From the NCBI RefSeq assembly GCF_021729865.1, contig NZ_CP063400.1, positions 5,257,001 through 5,321,000 on the forward strand: DNA of 64,000 nt, written 5' to 3'. Shown in pieces: positions 1 through 9,708 of the stretch. This DNA is from Hydrogenophaga sp. SL48 (GTDB lineage Bacteria > Pseudomonadota > Gammaproteobacteria > Burkholderiales > Burkholderiaceae_C). The notes under the pieces were generated by a model. That model searched no databases, was not told where the DNA came from, and saw nothing but the letters and a program-made list of their open reading frames with translations. Both the position numbers and the translations under genes were made by a program. Every line of letters begins with the position of its first letter. Within the stretch, counting starts at the first letter, position 1.

Positions 1-1898
<1,898 letters not shown>

Positions 1899-1933
1899 CA
1901 GCGCTGGTCTTGCTGCTTGGCTAAGCTTGCCGC

Positions 1934-2854
1934 ATGAACATCACCTTCTGCTGCACCGACACCAAAGCCGAACCCTGGCTCGATGGCTTGCGCGCCGCAC
2001 TGCCCGGCGCACAGGTCGAGGTCTGGCAACCCGGCGCGCCGCAAGCCGACCACGCCGTGGTCTGGGCGCCACCCCAACAGTTTCTCGACGAACAGCAGGC
2101 GCTCAAGGGCCTGTTCAACATCGGAGCCGGGGTGGACGCGCTGCTCAAGCTGCGCCTGCCGCCCGGCGTGAAGGTGGTGCGTCTCGATGACGCGGGCATG
2201 TCGGTGCAGATGGCCGAGTACGTGTGCCACGCGGTGATCCGGCACTTCCGTGAATTCGACGGTTACGAGGCCGACGTGAAGGCGGGCCGGTGGTCGTACC
2301 GCAAGCCGCGCGAGCGCCAGGACTTCTCCGTCGGCGTGATGGGCCTGGGCGTGCTCGGCGAGCGCGTGGCCCAAGCGCTGCGGGTGTTCGAGTTTCCGGT
2401 GCACGGCTGGAGCCGCAGCCACAAGGCCATCGAGGGCGTGGTCACGCACAGCGGAGAGGCCGGGTTCGATACCTTCCTCTCAAACTGCCGGGTGCTGGTG
2501 AACCTGCTGCCGCTCACGCCCGACACGCGGGACATCCTGCGCCGCGAGACGCTGGGGCGCCTGAAGCCCGACGCTTATCTCATCAACGTGGCGCGCGGCG
2601 CGCACCTGGTCGAGGACGACCTGCTCGCGCTGCTGGAGAGCGGCCACCTGGCCGGCGCCACGCTCGACGTGTTCCGCACCGAGCCGCTGCCCGCCGAACA
2701 CCCGTTCTGGAACCACCCGAAGATCACGGTCACGCCACACACCTCCGCGCGCACGCTGCGCGAGGAAAGCATCGCGCAGATCGCGGGCAAGATCGCGGCG
2801 CTGGAGCGCGGCGACCCGGTGGCCGGGGTGGTGGACCCGGTGCGCGGATACTGA
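1934..2854 (+). CDS. ghrA: Glyoxylate/hydroxypyruvate reductase A (D-2-hydroxyacid dehydrogenase)
   Basis: This 306-residue protein is a member of the NAD(P)-dependent D-2-hydroxyacid dehydrogenases and should reduce glyoxylate and hydroxypyruvate. It has the Rossmann dinucleotide motif GLGVLG at residues 137-142. The expected catalytic set is present: Arg221 in NVARGAHLVE, Glu250 in FRTEPLP and His269 in TPHTSA. Length and the C-terminal HPFWNHPKITVTPH signature fit the GhrA subgroup. The ATG at 1934 is 35 bp after the carboxylase stop, so the two may be co-transcribed. The exact physiological substrate is not shown by the sequence. Confidence 0.85.
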   Translation: MNITFCCTDTKAEPWLDGLRAALPGAQVEVWQPGAPQADHAVVWAPPQQFLDEQQALKGLFNIGAGVDALLKLRLPPGVKVVRLDDAGMSVQMAEYVCHAVIRHFREFDGYEADVKAGRWSYRKPRERQDFSVGVMGLGVLGERVAQALRVFEFPVHGWSRSHKAIEGVVTHSGEAGFDTFLSNCRVLVNLLPLTPDTRDILRRETLGRLKPDAYLINVARGAHLVEDDLLALLESGHLAGATLDVFRTEPLPAEHPFWNHPKITVTPHTSARTLREESIAQIAGKIAALERGDPVAGVVDPVRGY

Positions 2855-2865
2855 GAGGCGGAGAG

Positions 2866-3351
2866 ATGAGCTCCACGACCTCCACCTCCACCGTTCGCCG
2901 GTTCTTCGGCCTGCTGGGCTGGATCCTTCTGGTGCCCAGTGCCCTGACCGCGCTGGGCTCGGCCTGGCTGCTGGCCTCCAGCCTGAACTTCTCGGGCGAG
3001 ATGCAGACGGCACAGGGTCGCGTGGTGGGGCACCACGACAGCTTCGTGGGAACGTCGACCCGCCGCGCGTTGGCCCAGCAGAGCATCGTGGAATTCGTGG
3101 CCAGCGATGGCCGCACCCTGCGGTTCACGGATTCGGTGCTGCGGCAGCTGCAGGCGGTGCACGAGGTCGGCGAAACGGTCACGGTGCGCTACCCGGCTCA
3201 CGATCCGTCCAGGGCCGAGATCGGCAGTTCCGGCATGTTGAAGGTCTTCATCGGCTCGGTCCTGCTGCTGTTCAGCGGCGTCGGCATGGCTGTCGGCTGG
3301 CTGTTGCTGCGCCTGCGACCCAGGCCGGGCGATGCCACCGCCATGGCCTGA
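2866..3351 (+). CDS. DUF3592 membrane protein
   Basis: A 161-residue membrane protein of the DUF3592 type. It has an N-terminal transmembrane helix (about residues 12-34), a soluble beta-rich segment with the family-like TVRYPAHDPSRAEI stretch, and a second helix near the C terminus (about residues 126-148). The start chosen is the ATG at 2866, preceded by GGCGGAGAG and only 11 bp after the ghrA stop, which suggests translation from the same transcript. Function is unknown for the family; the topology implies a small extracytoplasmic domain held by two helices. Confidence 0.7.
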   Translation: MSSTTSTSTVRRFFGLLGWILLVPSALTALGSAWLLASSLNFSGEMQTAQGRVVGHHDSFVGTSTRRALAQQSIVEFVASDGRTLRFTDSVLRQLQAVHEVGETVTVRYPAHDPSRAEIGSSGMLKVFIGSVLLLFSGVGMAVGWLLLRLRPRPGDATAMA

Positions 3352-3444
3352 GGCCGGCCGCTCCCACCGGGCCGGCGGCACCCATCCGGGGGTCACCGCC
3401 CTCTGATAGGCTGTTCCGCTTTCATGTCACCAGGGATGTCCTTC

Positions 3445-4344
3445 ATGCACCGTTGCCTCTCGCGCCCCCCGGCGCTGTTTCCCGCCCTGATCGCCGCCGC
3501 GCTCGCGCTCGGCGCCTGTTCGGCGAAGGACGAACCACAGGCCGTGTCCGCCCCGACGCGCGACGCCGCGCCCGAGATGTCCGCCAAGATGATGGCGGGC
3601 GCGCCCGCGCCCATGGCTGCCGCGGCGGGTGGCGCCGAGGCCGTGTCGCCGCGCCACATCGCCGTGAGCCACGCGCTGGAGGTGGTGGTGCCGGCCGCGC
3701 AGATCACCGAGGCCTGGAAGGCCGTGGCCGACACCTGCGCCAAGCTCGATTGCGAGGTGGTGTCCTCGTCCGTGCGCAAGGAGCTGCGCGACCAGCCCGG
3801 CGGCGCCGAGCTGGAGATGCGTGTGAACCCGAAGGACGCGCCGCAGCTGCTGGGCCAGATCGACGGCGTGGGCCGTGTGGCCTCGCACAACACCAGCAGC
3901 GAAGACAAGACCGCGCAGGTGGTCGATGTCGAGGCGCACATCAAGAACCGCACCGAGTTCCGCGACAGCCTGCGCGCGCTGCTGCAGCAACCGGGCGCCA
4001 ACCGCAAGCTGTCGGACGTGCTGGACATCCAGCAGACCCTGTCGCAGACCCAGGCCGAACTCGACAGCCACGCCACCCAGCTCAAGCTGCTGATGCAGCA
4101 GACCACGCGCCAGCACGTGCAGGTGGCGTTCCGCCCCGAGGTCACGCTGACCGAAGGCCGCGCCGCCAACCCGATCTGGACCGCGCTGCGCGACGCCGGT
4201 CAGGTGATGGCCGACAGCGTCGCCAGTCTGATCACCCTGGTGGCGGCGTTCATTCCCTGGCTGGTGCTGCTGGTGCCGCTGGGGTGGGCGCTGCGCCGCG
4301 CCTGGGCCTGGCGGGCACGCCGCCGGGCGCCGCCCGCCGCCTGA
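3445..4344 (+). CDS. DUF4349 lipoprotein with C-terminal membrane helix
   Basis: A 299-residue DUF4349-type protein. The N terminus is a lipoprotein signal with lipobox LGAC (cysteine near residue 25). It is followed by an Ala-rich linker, a central domain, a coiled-coil-like stretch (residues ~170-215, KLSDVLDIQQTLSQTQAELD) and a C-terminal transmembrane helix around SLITLVAAFIPWLVLLVPLG ending in basic residues. I chose the ATG at 3445 because CAGGGA lies about 8 bp upstream; in-frame ATGs at 3424 and 3436 are alternatives. Function is unknown; the architecture resembles periplasmic sensor or adaptor proteins anchored at both ends. Confidence 0.72.
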   Translation: MHRCLSRPPALFPALIAAALALGACSAKDEPQAVSAPTRDAAPEMSAKMMAGAPAPMAAAAGGAEAVSPRHIAVSHALEVVVPAAQITEAWKAVADTCAKLDCEVVSSSVRKELRDQPGGAELEMRVNPKDAPQLLGQIDGVGRVASHNTSSEDKTAQVVDVEAHIKNRTEFRDSLRALLQQPGANRKLSDVLDIQQTLSQTQAELDSHATQLKLLMQQTTRQHVQVAFRPEVTLTEGRAANPIWTALRDAGQVMADSVASLITLVAAFIPWLVLLVPLGWALRRAWAWRARRRAPPAA

Positions 4345-4367
4345 TTTGTCCTGAAAGAGGTTTCCCC

Positions 4368-5285
4368 ATGTCCATGTCCATGCCCACCCGTGTCCAGCTC
4401 ATCGACGTCGGCCCGCGCGACGGCCTGCAGAACGAAAAGCAGCCCGTGCCCGCCGCGGTCAAGATCGAACTCGTGCACCGCCTGCAGGCCGCCGGCCTGA
4501 AAGAGATCGAGGTCACCAGCTACGTGAGCCCGAAGTGGGTGCCGCAGATGGCCGACAACCACGAAGTCATGAGCGGCATGCGGCGCCAGGCGGGCGTGCG
4601 CTATTCGGTGCTCACGCCCAACCTCAAGGGCTTCGAGGCGGCCCTGATCGACCAGCCTCACGAGATCGTGGTGTTCGGCGCGGCCAGCGAGGCCTTCAGC
4701 CAGAAGAACATCAACTGCTCCATCGCCGAGAGCATCGAACGCTTCGCGCCCGTGGTCGCGGCGGCGAAGGCGGCCGGCATCGCCGTGCGCGGAGCGATGA
4801 GCTGCACCGTGGGCTGCCCCTACGAAGGCGAGATATCGCCCGAGCGCGTGAGCTACCTCGCGGGCCTGATGAAAGGCATCGGGGTTGAACGGGTGGACGT
4901 GGCCGACACCATCGGCGTGGGCACGCCGCGCAAGGTGCAGGCCGCCCTGGAGGCGACGCTGAAGCACTTCGAGGTGGACCACATCAGCGGCCACTTCCAC
5001 GACACCTACGGCCAGGCGCTGGTCAACACGATGGCCTCGCTGGAGCTGGGGGTCTGGAACTTCCAGTCCTCCGTGGCCGGGCTGGGCGGCTGCCCCTACG
5101 CCAAGGGCGCCACGGGCAATGTGGCGACCGAAGACGTGGTGTACCTGCTGCACGGCATGGGCATCGAAACCGGCATCGATCTCGACGCGCTGGTCGACGC
5201 GGGCCAGTACATCAGCGAGTTCCTGGGCCGCCCCAGCGGCTCGCGCGTGGCGCGCGCGCTGCTGGCCAAGCGGGCCAGCGCGTGA
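4368..5285 (+). CDS. mvaB: Hydroxymethylglutaryl-CoA lyase
   Basis: This 305-residue TIM-barrel enzyme of the HMGL-like family cleaves HMG-CoA to acetoacetate and acetyl-CoA, the last step of leucine degradation. The N-terminal substrate and metal motif DVGPRDGLQNE is present, as are the HFHDTYGQ metal-binding histidines and the catalytic-loop signature GLGGCPYAKGATGN with its cysteine. The start is the first of three near-consecutive Met codons, at 4368, after GAAAGAGG. It follows the DUF4349 gene by 23 bp. Together with the carboxylase at the window start it forms part of a leucine/isovalerate (liu-like) cluster. Confidence 0.92.
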   Translation: MSMSMPTRVQLIDVGPRDGLQNEKQPVPAAVKIELVHRLQAAGLKEIEVTSYVSPKWVPQMADNHEVMSGMRRQAGVRYSVLTPNLKGFEAALIDQPHEIVVFGAASEAFSQKNINCSIAESIERFAPVVAAAKAAGIAVRGAMSCTVGCPYEGEISPERVSYLAGLMKGIGVERVDVADTIGVGTPRKVQAALEATLKHFEVDHISGHFHDTYGQALVNTMASLELGVWNFQSSVAGLGGCPYAKGATGNVATEDVVYLLHGMGIETGIDLDALVDAGQYISEFLGRPSGSRVARALLAKRASA

Positions 5286-5293
5286 AGTGAAAC

Positions 5294-5393
5294 ACCCCCG
5301 CCGCGCTTCGCGCGACCCCCTCAAAAGGGGGCGGCACTGACCGTCCGTCCTGAGCTTTTCGAAGGGCGGCCCGGCGGTGCCCTGGGTGGCCCC
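5294..5393. repeat. GC-rich intergenic repeat with fused CTTCGA-type repeat
   Basis: This non-coding segment lies between the HMG-CoA lyase and BON genes. It contains CCGCGCTTCGCGCG, then a CCCCCTCAAAAGGGGG palindrome, then CCCGGCGGTGCCCTGGGTG. The same blocks recur near 8766, 11431, 31318 and 36828, and related sequence occurs inside uvrA and before glgP. The middle part (about 5340-5366) reads CCTGAGCTTTTCGAAGGG, matching another repeat seen in many proteobacterial genomes. Each palindrome can form a hairpin and may act as a transcription terminator or mRNA stabiliser. Confidence 0.7.
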
Positions 5394-5448
5394 GTTTCAT
5401 GCGGCGGGGTTGCGCTCCGGTGCCCTGGATAACTGATTCGGCTCTGAG

Positions 5449-5742
5449 TCAGCGGTCCGTGGCCAGCCAGGTGCGCACCTGGCTGCTGGTGGCCTGCGTG
5501 ACGCCGGGCAACTGGCTCACGACATAACGCGCCTGATCGACATCGCCAGGCTGCTGGGCCCAGCCTTGCAGGCGGGCCGTGCCTTGCGACACCTCGACGG
5601 TGATGTCCTTGGCCTTGTCTCCCATGGCGCTCACCAGGGCCTGCTGGGCGCTGGCGGCGGTGGTCGTGGCGTCGGCGGCGTGGGCCTGGATCGATCCGGC
5701 AAGACCCAGGGCGATGGCGAGGGCGGCGAGAGGGGCTTTCAT
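5449..5742 (-). CDS. Periplasmic BON-domain protein
   Basis: A 97-residue secreted protein. It has a signal peptide (MKAPLAALAIALGLAG, cleavage near QAHA-AD) followed by one BON domain of about 65 residues containing DITVEVSQGTARLQGWA. BON domains bind phospholipid or membrane surfaces and occur in OsmY-like envelope-stress proteins. The ATG at 5742 is preceded by AAGGAACCGCACC. An in-frame ATG at 5760 and a longer open frame to 5901 exist but lack a ribosome site and would bury the signal peptide. It appears monocistronic. Confidence 0.78.
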   Translation of the reverse strand: MKAPLAALAIALGLAGSIQAHAADATTTAASAQQALVSAMGDKAKDITVEVSQGTARLQGWAQQPGDVDQARYVVSQLPGVTQATSSQVRTWLATDR

Positions 5743-5922
5743 GGTGCGGTTCCTTTTCATGAAGTGGGCGCGCCACCGTTGGGCGGTGGGCGGCGGTTCC
5801 GGGGAACGGTTGGAATGCCGGTGGCCGGGTTCGTTCACTGTCCGGAAGGCACCCAGGGTGAATACCTGATGAGCGGCAAAGCTGTGCGGTGATGGTGTCA
5901 CGGCGTCTGTGCCCGGCCCGGC

Positions 5923-6708
5923 CTACCGCCCCTCGAACTTCGCCGCGCGTTGGTCCAGCCGGGCGCGCATGCCCTCGTGTTTGTCGGCCGTGGCGAAGGT
6001 GGTCTGGAACGCCGCGCGCTCGAAGGCCAGGCCGGCAGACAGCGGCGTTTCCATCGCCATCAGCACCGACTCTTTCACCAGCCGCAGCGCCACCGCCGGC
6101 AGCGCCACCAGTTGCGCGGCCAGGGCCAGCGCGCGCGGCTCGACCGCCGTGTCGTCCAGCACCTCGCTCACCAGGCCCCAGCGCTGCGCGGTCTCGGGGT
6201 TGATGGGGTCGCCCAGCAAGAGCATCTGCAGCGCGGCGTGTTTGCCCACGGCGCGCGTGAGCCGCTGCGTGGCGCCGCCGCCGGGCATGATGCCGACCTT
6301 CACCTCGGGCTGACCGAAGCGCGCGCCGTGCCCGGCCACGATCAGGTCGGCGTGCAGCGCGAGCTCGCAACCGCCGCCCAGCGCGTGGCCGTTGACCGCC
6401 GCGATCACCGGTTTGCTGCAGGCGGCGATGGCGCCCCAGAGCAGGTCGTGGCGGCGCTGCAGCAGGTCCACCGGTGTGGCGTCCACGTACTCGTTCAGGT
6501 CGGCGCCGGCGCAGAAGGCGCGGGGGCCACCGGCCAGCACGATCACGCGCACCGAGGCGTCGAGGTCGAGCCGGCGGAAGGCCTCGGCCAGCGCGCGGCG
6601 CAACGCCAGGTTGAGCGCGTTGAAGACCTCGGGCCGGTTCAGGCGCAGCAGCGCCACGCCCTCGGCCGGGCGCTCTTCCAGCAGGATGTCTGGCGGGGTG
6701 TCGCTCAT
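5923..6708 (-). CDS. Enoyl-CoA hydratase (canonical crotonase)
   Basis: A 261-residue crotonase-fold enzyme expected to hydrate 2-enoyl-CoA. The oxyanion-hole segment is AFCAGADL. Both catalytic glutamates of classical hydratases appear to be present, one in GHALGGGCELA and the other in FGQPEVKVGIMPGGG. Its ATG at 6708 overlaps the stop of the upstream crotonase gene (ATGA), so the two are translationally coupled. It is the last gene of the minus-strand catabolic operon. The substrate is inferred to be a beta-oxidation intermediate of whatever acid the operon's ligase activates. Confidence 0.87.
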   Translation of the reverse strand: MSDTPPDILLEERPAEGVALLRLNRPEVFNALNLALRRALAEAFRRLDLDASVRVIVLAGGPRAFCAGADLNEYVDATPVDLLQRRHDLLWGAIAACSKPVIAAVNGHALGGGCELALHADLIVAGHGARFGQPEVKVGIMPGGGATQRLTRAVGKHAALQMLLLGDPINPETAQRWGLVSEVLDDTAVEPRALALAAQLVALPAVALRLVKESVLMAMETPLSAGLAFERAAFQTTFATADKHEGMRARLDQRAAKFEGR

Positions 6709-7511
6709 GCCGCGTCTCCCGTGAACCGGGGCGCGCGCTTCTCGAAGAACGCGGCCACGGCCTCGGCGTGGTCGGCCGTGTGGTGCGCCAGGCCCTGCAG
6801 GCGGCCGGCGGCGTGGAGTGCTTCGTCCAGCGTGCCGGTGCGCGCCTGCTGCAGCAGCTGGCGCGTCCAGCGCAGCACCTGCGGCGGGTTGGCTGCGATG
6901 CGCCCGGCCAGGCGGAAAGCCTCGTCGAGCAAGGCCTCGGGCGCGACCACGCGCGACACCAGGCCGAAGCGCAGGGCCTCTTCGGCGTCGATGGCGTCGC
7001 CGGTGAGCGCCATCTCGGCCGCGCGCGCGTGGCCGATCACGCGCGGCAGCAGCCAGCAGCCGCCGTCGCCAGGGATGATGCCGACCTTCACGAAGCTCTC
7101 GGCGAAGCGCGCGGTGGTGGAGGCGATGCGCAGGTCGCACATGCAGGCCAGGTCGTTGCCCGCGCCGATCGCCGGGCCGTTGACCGCCGCGATGATGGGC
7201 ACCTGCAGCGCCTCGAACGCGCGCGGGATGCGCTGGATGCCTTCGCGGTAGCGCTGCGCGATCTCTTCGGGCGAGCCAGCGAACATGCCGCTGCGGTCGC
7301 GCATCTCGGCCACGTTGCCGCCCGAGCAGAAGGCGCTGCCCGCGCCGGTGAGGATGGCCACGCGCACGTTCAGGTCCGCGTTCAGCGCGGCAAAGGTCTG
7401 CTCGAAGGCCGCGAACATGGCCTCGCCGCTCAGGGCGTTGCGTGTGTCGGGCCGGTTGAGGGTGAGCAGCGCGACGTGGCCGCGCTGTTCGAGGCGGATG
7501 GGTTCGTTCAT
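6705..7511 (-). CDS. Crotonase-family enzyme lacking the usual catalytic glutamates
   Basis: A 268-residue enoyl-CoA hydratase/isomerase-family protein with oxyanion motif [11 protein letters not shown]. Where hydratases have GGGCELA this protein has GAGNDLA (Glu to Asp), and the QPE glutamate position reads ESFVKVG. It also has [11 protein letters not shown], recalling the PDxGG loop of PaaG-type isomerases. It may therefore be an isomerase, a ring-opening hydrolase or another crotonase activity rather than a hydratase. It overlaps the thiolase stop upstream (ATGA at 7511-7508) and the next crotonase downstream. Confidence 0.82.
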   Translation of the reverse strand: MNEPIRLEQRGHVALLTLNRPDTRNALSGEAMFAAFEQTFAALNADLNVRVAILTGAGSAFCSGGNVAEMRDRSGMFAGSPEEIAQRYREGIQRIPRAFEALQVPIIAAVNGPAIGAGNDLACMCDLRIASTTARFAESFVKVGIIPGDGGCWLLPRVIGHARAAEMALTGDAIDAEEALRFGLVSRVVAPEALLDEAFRLAGRIAANPPQVLRWTRQLLQQARTGTLDEALHAAGRLQGLAHHTADHAEAVAAFFEKRAPRFTGDAA

Positions 7512-8722
7512 GCTTTGGTTTCCACGTTTTCAATCGCCATGGCCACGCCCTGACCCACGCCCACACACATGGTGATGAGCGCGTAGCGCCCGCCGCTGCG
7601 CTGCAGCTGCCGCGCGGCGGTGAGCACCAGGCGCGCGCCGCTCATGCCCAGCGGGTGACCGAAGGCGATGGCGCCGCCGTTCGGATTCACGTGCGGCGCG
7701 TCGTCGGGCAGGCCGAGCGCGCGGGTCACTGCCAGGCCCTGCGCAGCGAAGGCTTCGTTGAGTTCGATCACGTCGAAGTCGCCGATGCGCAGACCGGTCT
7801 GCGCCAGCAGCTTGTGCACGGCGGGTACCGGGCCGAAACCCATCACGCGCGGCGCGATGCCGGCGCTGGCGTAACCGATCACGCGGGCGACGGGCTGCAG
7901 GCCGTGGCGCTGCACGGCCGCTTCGCTGGCCATGAGCAAGGCGGCGGCGCCGTCGTTCACGCCCGACGCGTTGCCGGCGGTGACGCTGCCGTTTTGGCGG
8001 AAGGCGGGTTTGAGGCTCGCCAGGCTCTCGGCCGTGGTGTCGGCGCGCGGGTGTTCGTCTTCGCTGACCGGTGTCACCGCGCCCTTGCGGCCGGGCACCT
8101 GCACCGGAACGATCTCCTGCGCCAGCACGCCCGAGCGTTGGGCAGCTGCCGCGCGCTGCTGGCTGCGCAGCGCAAACGCGTCCTGGTCGGCGCGCGAGAT
8201 GCCGTGTTCTTCCGCCACGTTCTCGGCCGTCTCGCCCATGGCGTCCACGCCGTGCAGCTGCACCATGCGCGGGTTCACGAAGCGCCAGCCAATGGTGGAG
8301 TCGTGGATCTCGGCGTGGCGCGAAAACGCCGCCGTGGGTTTGGGCATCACCAGCGGCGCGCGGCTCATGCTCTCCACGCCGCCCGCGATGGCGAGCTGCA
8401 GGTGCCCGCAGGCCAGGCCGCGCGCGGCCTGCGCCACGGCCTCCAGCCCCGAGCCACACAGCCGGTTGACCGTGATCGCCGCCGCCGTCACCGGCAGGCC
8501 CGCGAGCAGCGCGCTCATGCGCGCCACGTTGCGGTTGTCCTCGCCCGCCTGGTTCACGTTGCCGTAGACCACCTCGTCGAGCTGGTCCCAGTCCAGCCCG
8601 GGGTGGCGGACCATCAGGGCCTGCATCGGCAATGCACCGAGGTCGTCGGTGCGGATGCCGGAGAGCGCGCCGCCGTAGCGGCCGATCGGCGTTCGCACGC
8701 CGTCACAAAGAAATGCGTTCAT
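7508..8722 (-). CDS. Acetyl-CoA acyltransferase, 3-oxoadipyl-CoA thiolase-like
   Basis: A 404-residue thiolase that cleaves a 3-oxoacyl-CoA with CoA to release acetyl-CoA. The nucleophilic cysteine is in [11 protein letters not shown]. The C-terminal catalytic His and Cys are in [11 protein letters not shown] and CVGVGQG. The N terminus, [16 protein letters not shown], closely resembles PcaF/PaaJ thiolases of aromatic-acid pathways. I start at the ATG at 8722; a GTG immediately upstream (8725) is the alternative. It is coupled to the following crotonase by a 4-bp overlap. The repeat at 8766-8842 separates it from the preceding amidohydrolase gene. Confidence 0.85.
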   Translation of the reverse strand: MNAFLCDGVRTPIGRYGGALSGIRTDDLGALPMQALMVRHPGLDWDQLDEVVYGNVNQAGEDNRNVARMSALLAGLPVTAAAITVNRLCGSGLEAVAQAARGLACGHLQLAIAGGVESMSRAPLVMPKPTAAFSRHAEIHDSTIGWRFVNPRMVQLHGVDAMGETAENVAEEHGISRADQDAFALRSQQRAAAAQRSGVLAQEIVPVQVPGRKGAVTPVSEDEHPRADTTAESLASLKPAFRQNGSVTAGNASGVNDGAAALLMASEAAVQRHGLQPVARVIGYASAGIAPRVMGFGPVPAVHKLLAQTGLRIGDFDVIELNEAFAAQGLAVTRALGLPDDAPHVNPNGGAIAFGHPLGMSGARLVLTAARQLQRSGGRYALITMCVGVGQGVAMAIENVETKA

Positions 8723-8765
8723 CACAAAGAAGATTCGGAAGAAACGAAGGGAAGTTCAAACCAGG

Positions 8766-8842
8766 ACGCCGCGGAACCGGCTTCGCCGGGCCGCCAGCGT
8801 CGCCCCCCTGGGGGGGTGGCGGCGAAGCCGACGCGGGGGGGG
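8766..8842. repeat. GC-rich intergenic repeat copy
   Basis: A copy of the repeat family lying between the amidohydrolase and thiolase genes of one operon. It contains GGAACCGGCTTCGCCGGGCC, a CCCCCCTGGGGGGG core and GGCGAAGCCGACGCGGGGGGG. The core can form a strong hairpin. Its location inside an apparently co-directional gene series means it could attenuate expression of the thiolase and crotonase genes. Confidence 0.65.
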
Positions 8843-9685
8843 TTACAAGCCGAGCAAGTGCTCGGCGTTCCCGTGCATGATTTTTTCCATCACCTCGGGC
8901 TTGTAGCCCAGCTCGTCCCACTCACGCAGGATGCGCTCATAGGGCAGGCTGGGGTAGTCACTGCCGAACATGATCTTGTCCTGCAGGCGGCCGCGGATGT
9001 CCACCTTGAGGTTGCCCGGGAAGTGCTTGGGCGCCCAGCCCGACATCTCCCAGTACACGTTGCCTTTGTGCAGAGCCACGGCCGTGGTCTCGTCGACCCA
9101 GGGCCAACCGGGGTGGGCCATGATGATCTTGAGGTTCGGGAAATCGGCCGCGAGCTGGTCGATGTGCTCGGGGTGGGCGTGGCGCACCAGCGCGCCGTTG
9201 CCGCCCGGCATGCCGGCACCCATGCCGGTGGTGCCCACGTCCACCATCACCGCCGCGCCCATGGCGTTGATCTCTTCGAACAGCGGGTAGTGGCGGCGGT
9301 CGCTCACGGCGAAGTGCTGCATGATGGGGTGGAAGTGAAAGCCGATGAAGCCCAGTTCCTTGATGGCCTTGCGGGCCTGGATCATCGCGATCTCGCCCTT
9401 GGCCGGTTCCACCGCGCCCCAGCACTGGATCACGCGCTGCGGGTGGCGTTTCCACATGCCGTGCACGTACTCGTTGGTGCAGGGCGGGGCGGCCACGGTG
9501 GTCTCCAGGTCGAGCGCCACGAGGCAGGCCTCGACGCCCGCGCCGGTGAACTCGGCGATCACGTCCTTTTCGCTCTTGCCCACCCAGTCGCGTTTCCAGT
9601 AGCGGGCGAGTTCGGCCGGGTAGGGCCCTTGTGATTCGATCCAGGTGGGGGTGCCCGGGTAGCAGTGCAGGTCGATGATGCGCAT
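8843..9685 (-). CDS. Amidohydrolase_2 family metal-dependent hydrolase
   Basis: A 280-residue member of the amidohydrolase_2 superfamily, which includes decarboxylases and hydrolases acting on aromatic or ring-derived acids. Metal-site motifs visible are DLHCYPG near the N terminus (a DLH variant of HxH), GFHFHP in the middle, IMAHPGWPW, and the C-terminal FGSDYPSLPY with the conserved Asp. The ATG at 9685 begins MRIIDLHC. It lies 23 bp downstream of the ligase gene and belongs to the same operon. Whether it hydrolyses a ring-cleavage product or decarboxylates a hydroxybenzoate-like acid cannot be told from sequence. Confidence 0.78.
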   Translation of the reverse strand: MRIIDLHCYPGTPTWIESQGPYPAELARYWKRDWVGKSEKDVIAEFTGAGVEACLVALDLETTVAAPPCTNEYVHGMWKRHPQRVIQCWGAVEPAKGEIAMIQARKAIKELGFIGFHFHPIMQHFAVSDRRHYPLFEEINAMGAAVMVDVGTTGMGAGMPGGNGALVRHAHPEHIDQLAADFPNLKIIMAHPGWPWVDETTAVALHKGNVYWEMSGWAPKHFPGNLKVDIRGRLQDKIMFGSDYPSLPYERILREWDELGYKPEVMEKIMHGNAEHLLGL

Positions 9686-9708
9686 GGTGTGTCTCTTGTG
9701 GTGTGGGG

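Noticed and set aside
5743..5901. Extended N terminus for the BON-domain protein
   Set aside because: It would place 50 polar residues before the signal peptide; the ATG at 5742 has the ribosome site.
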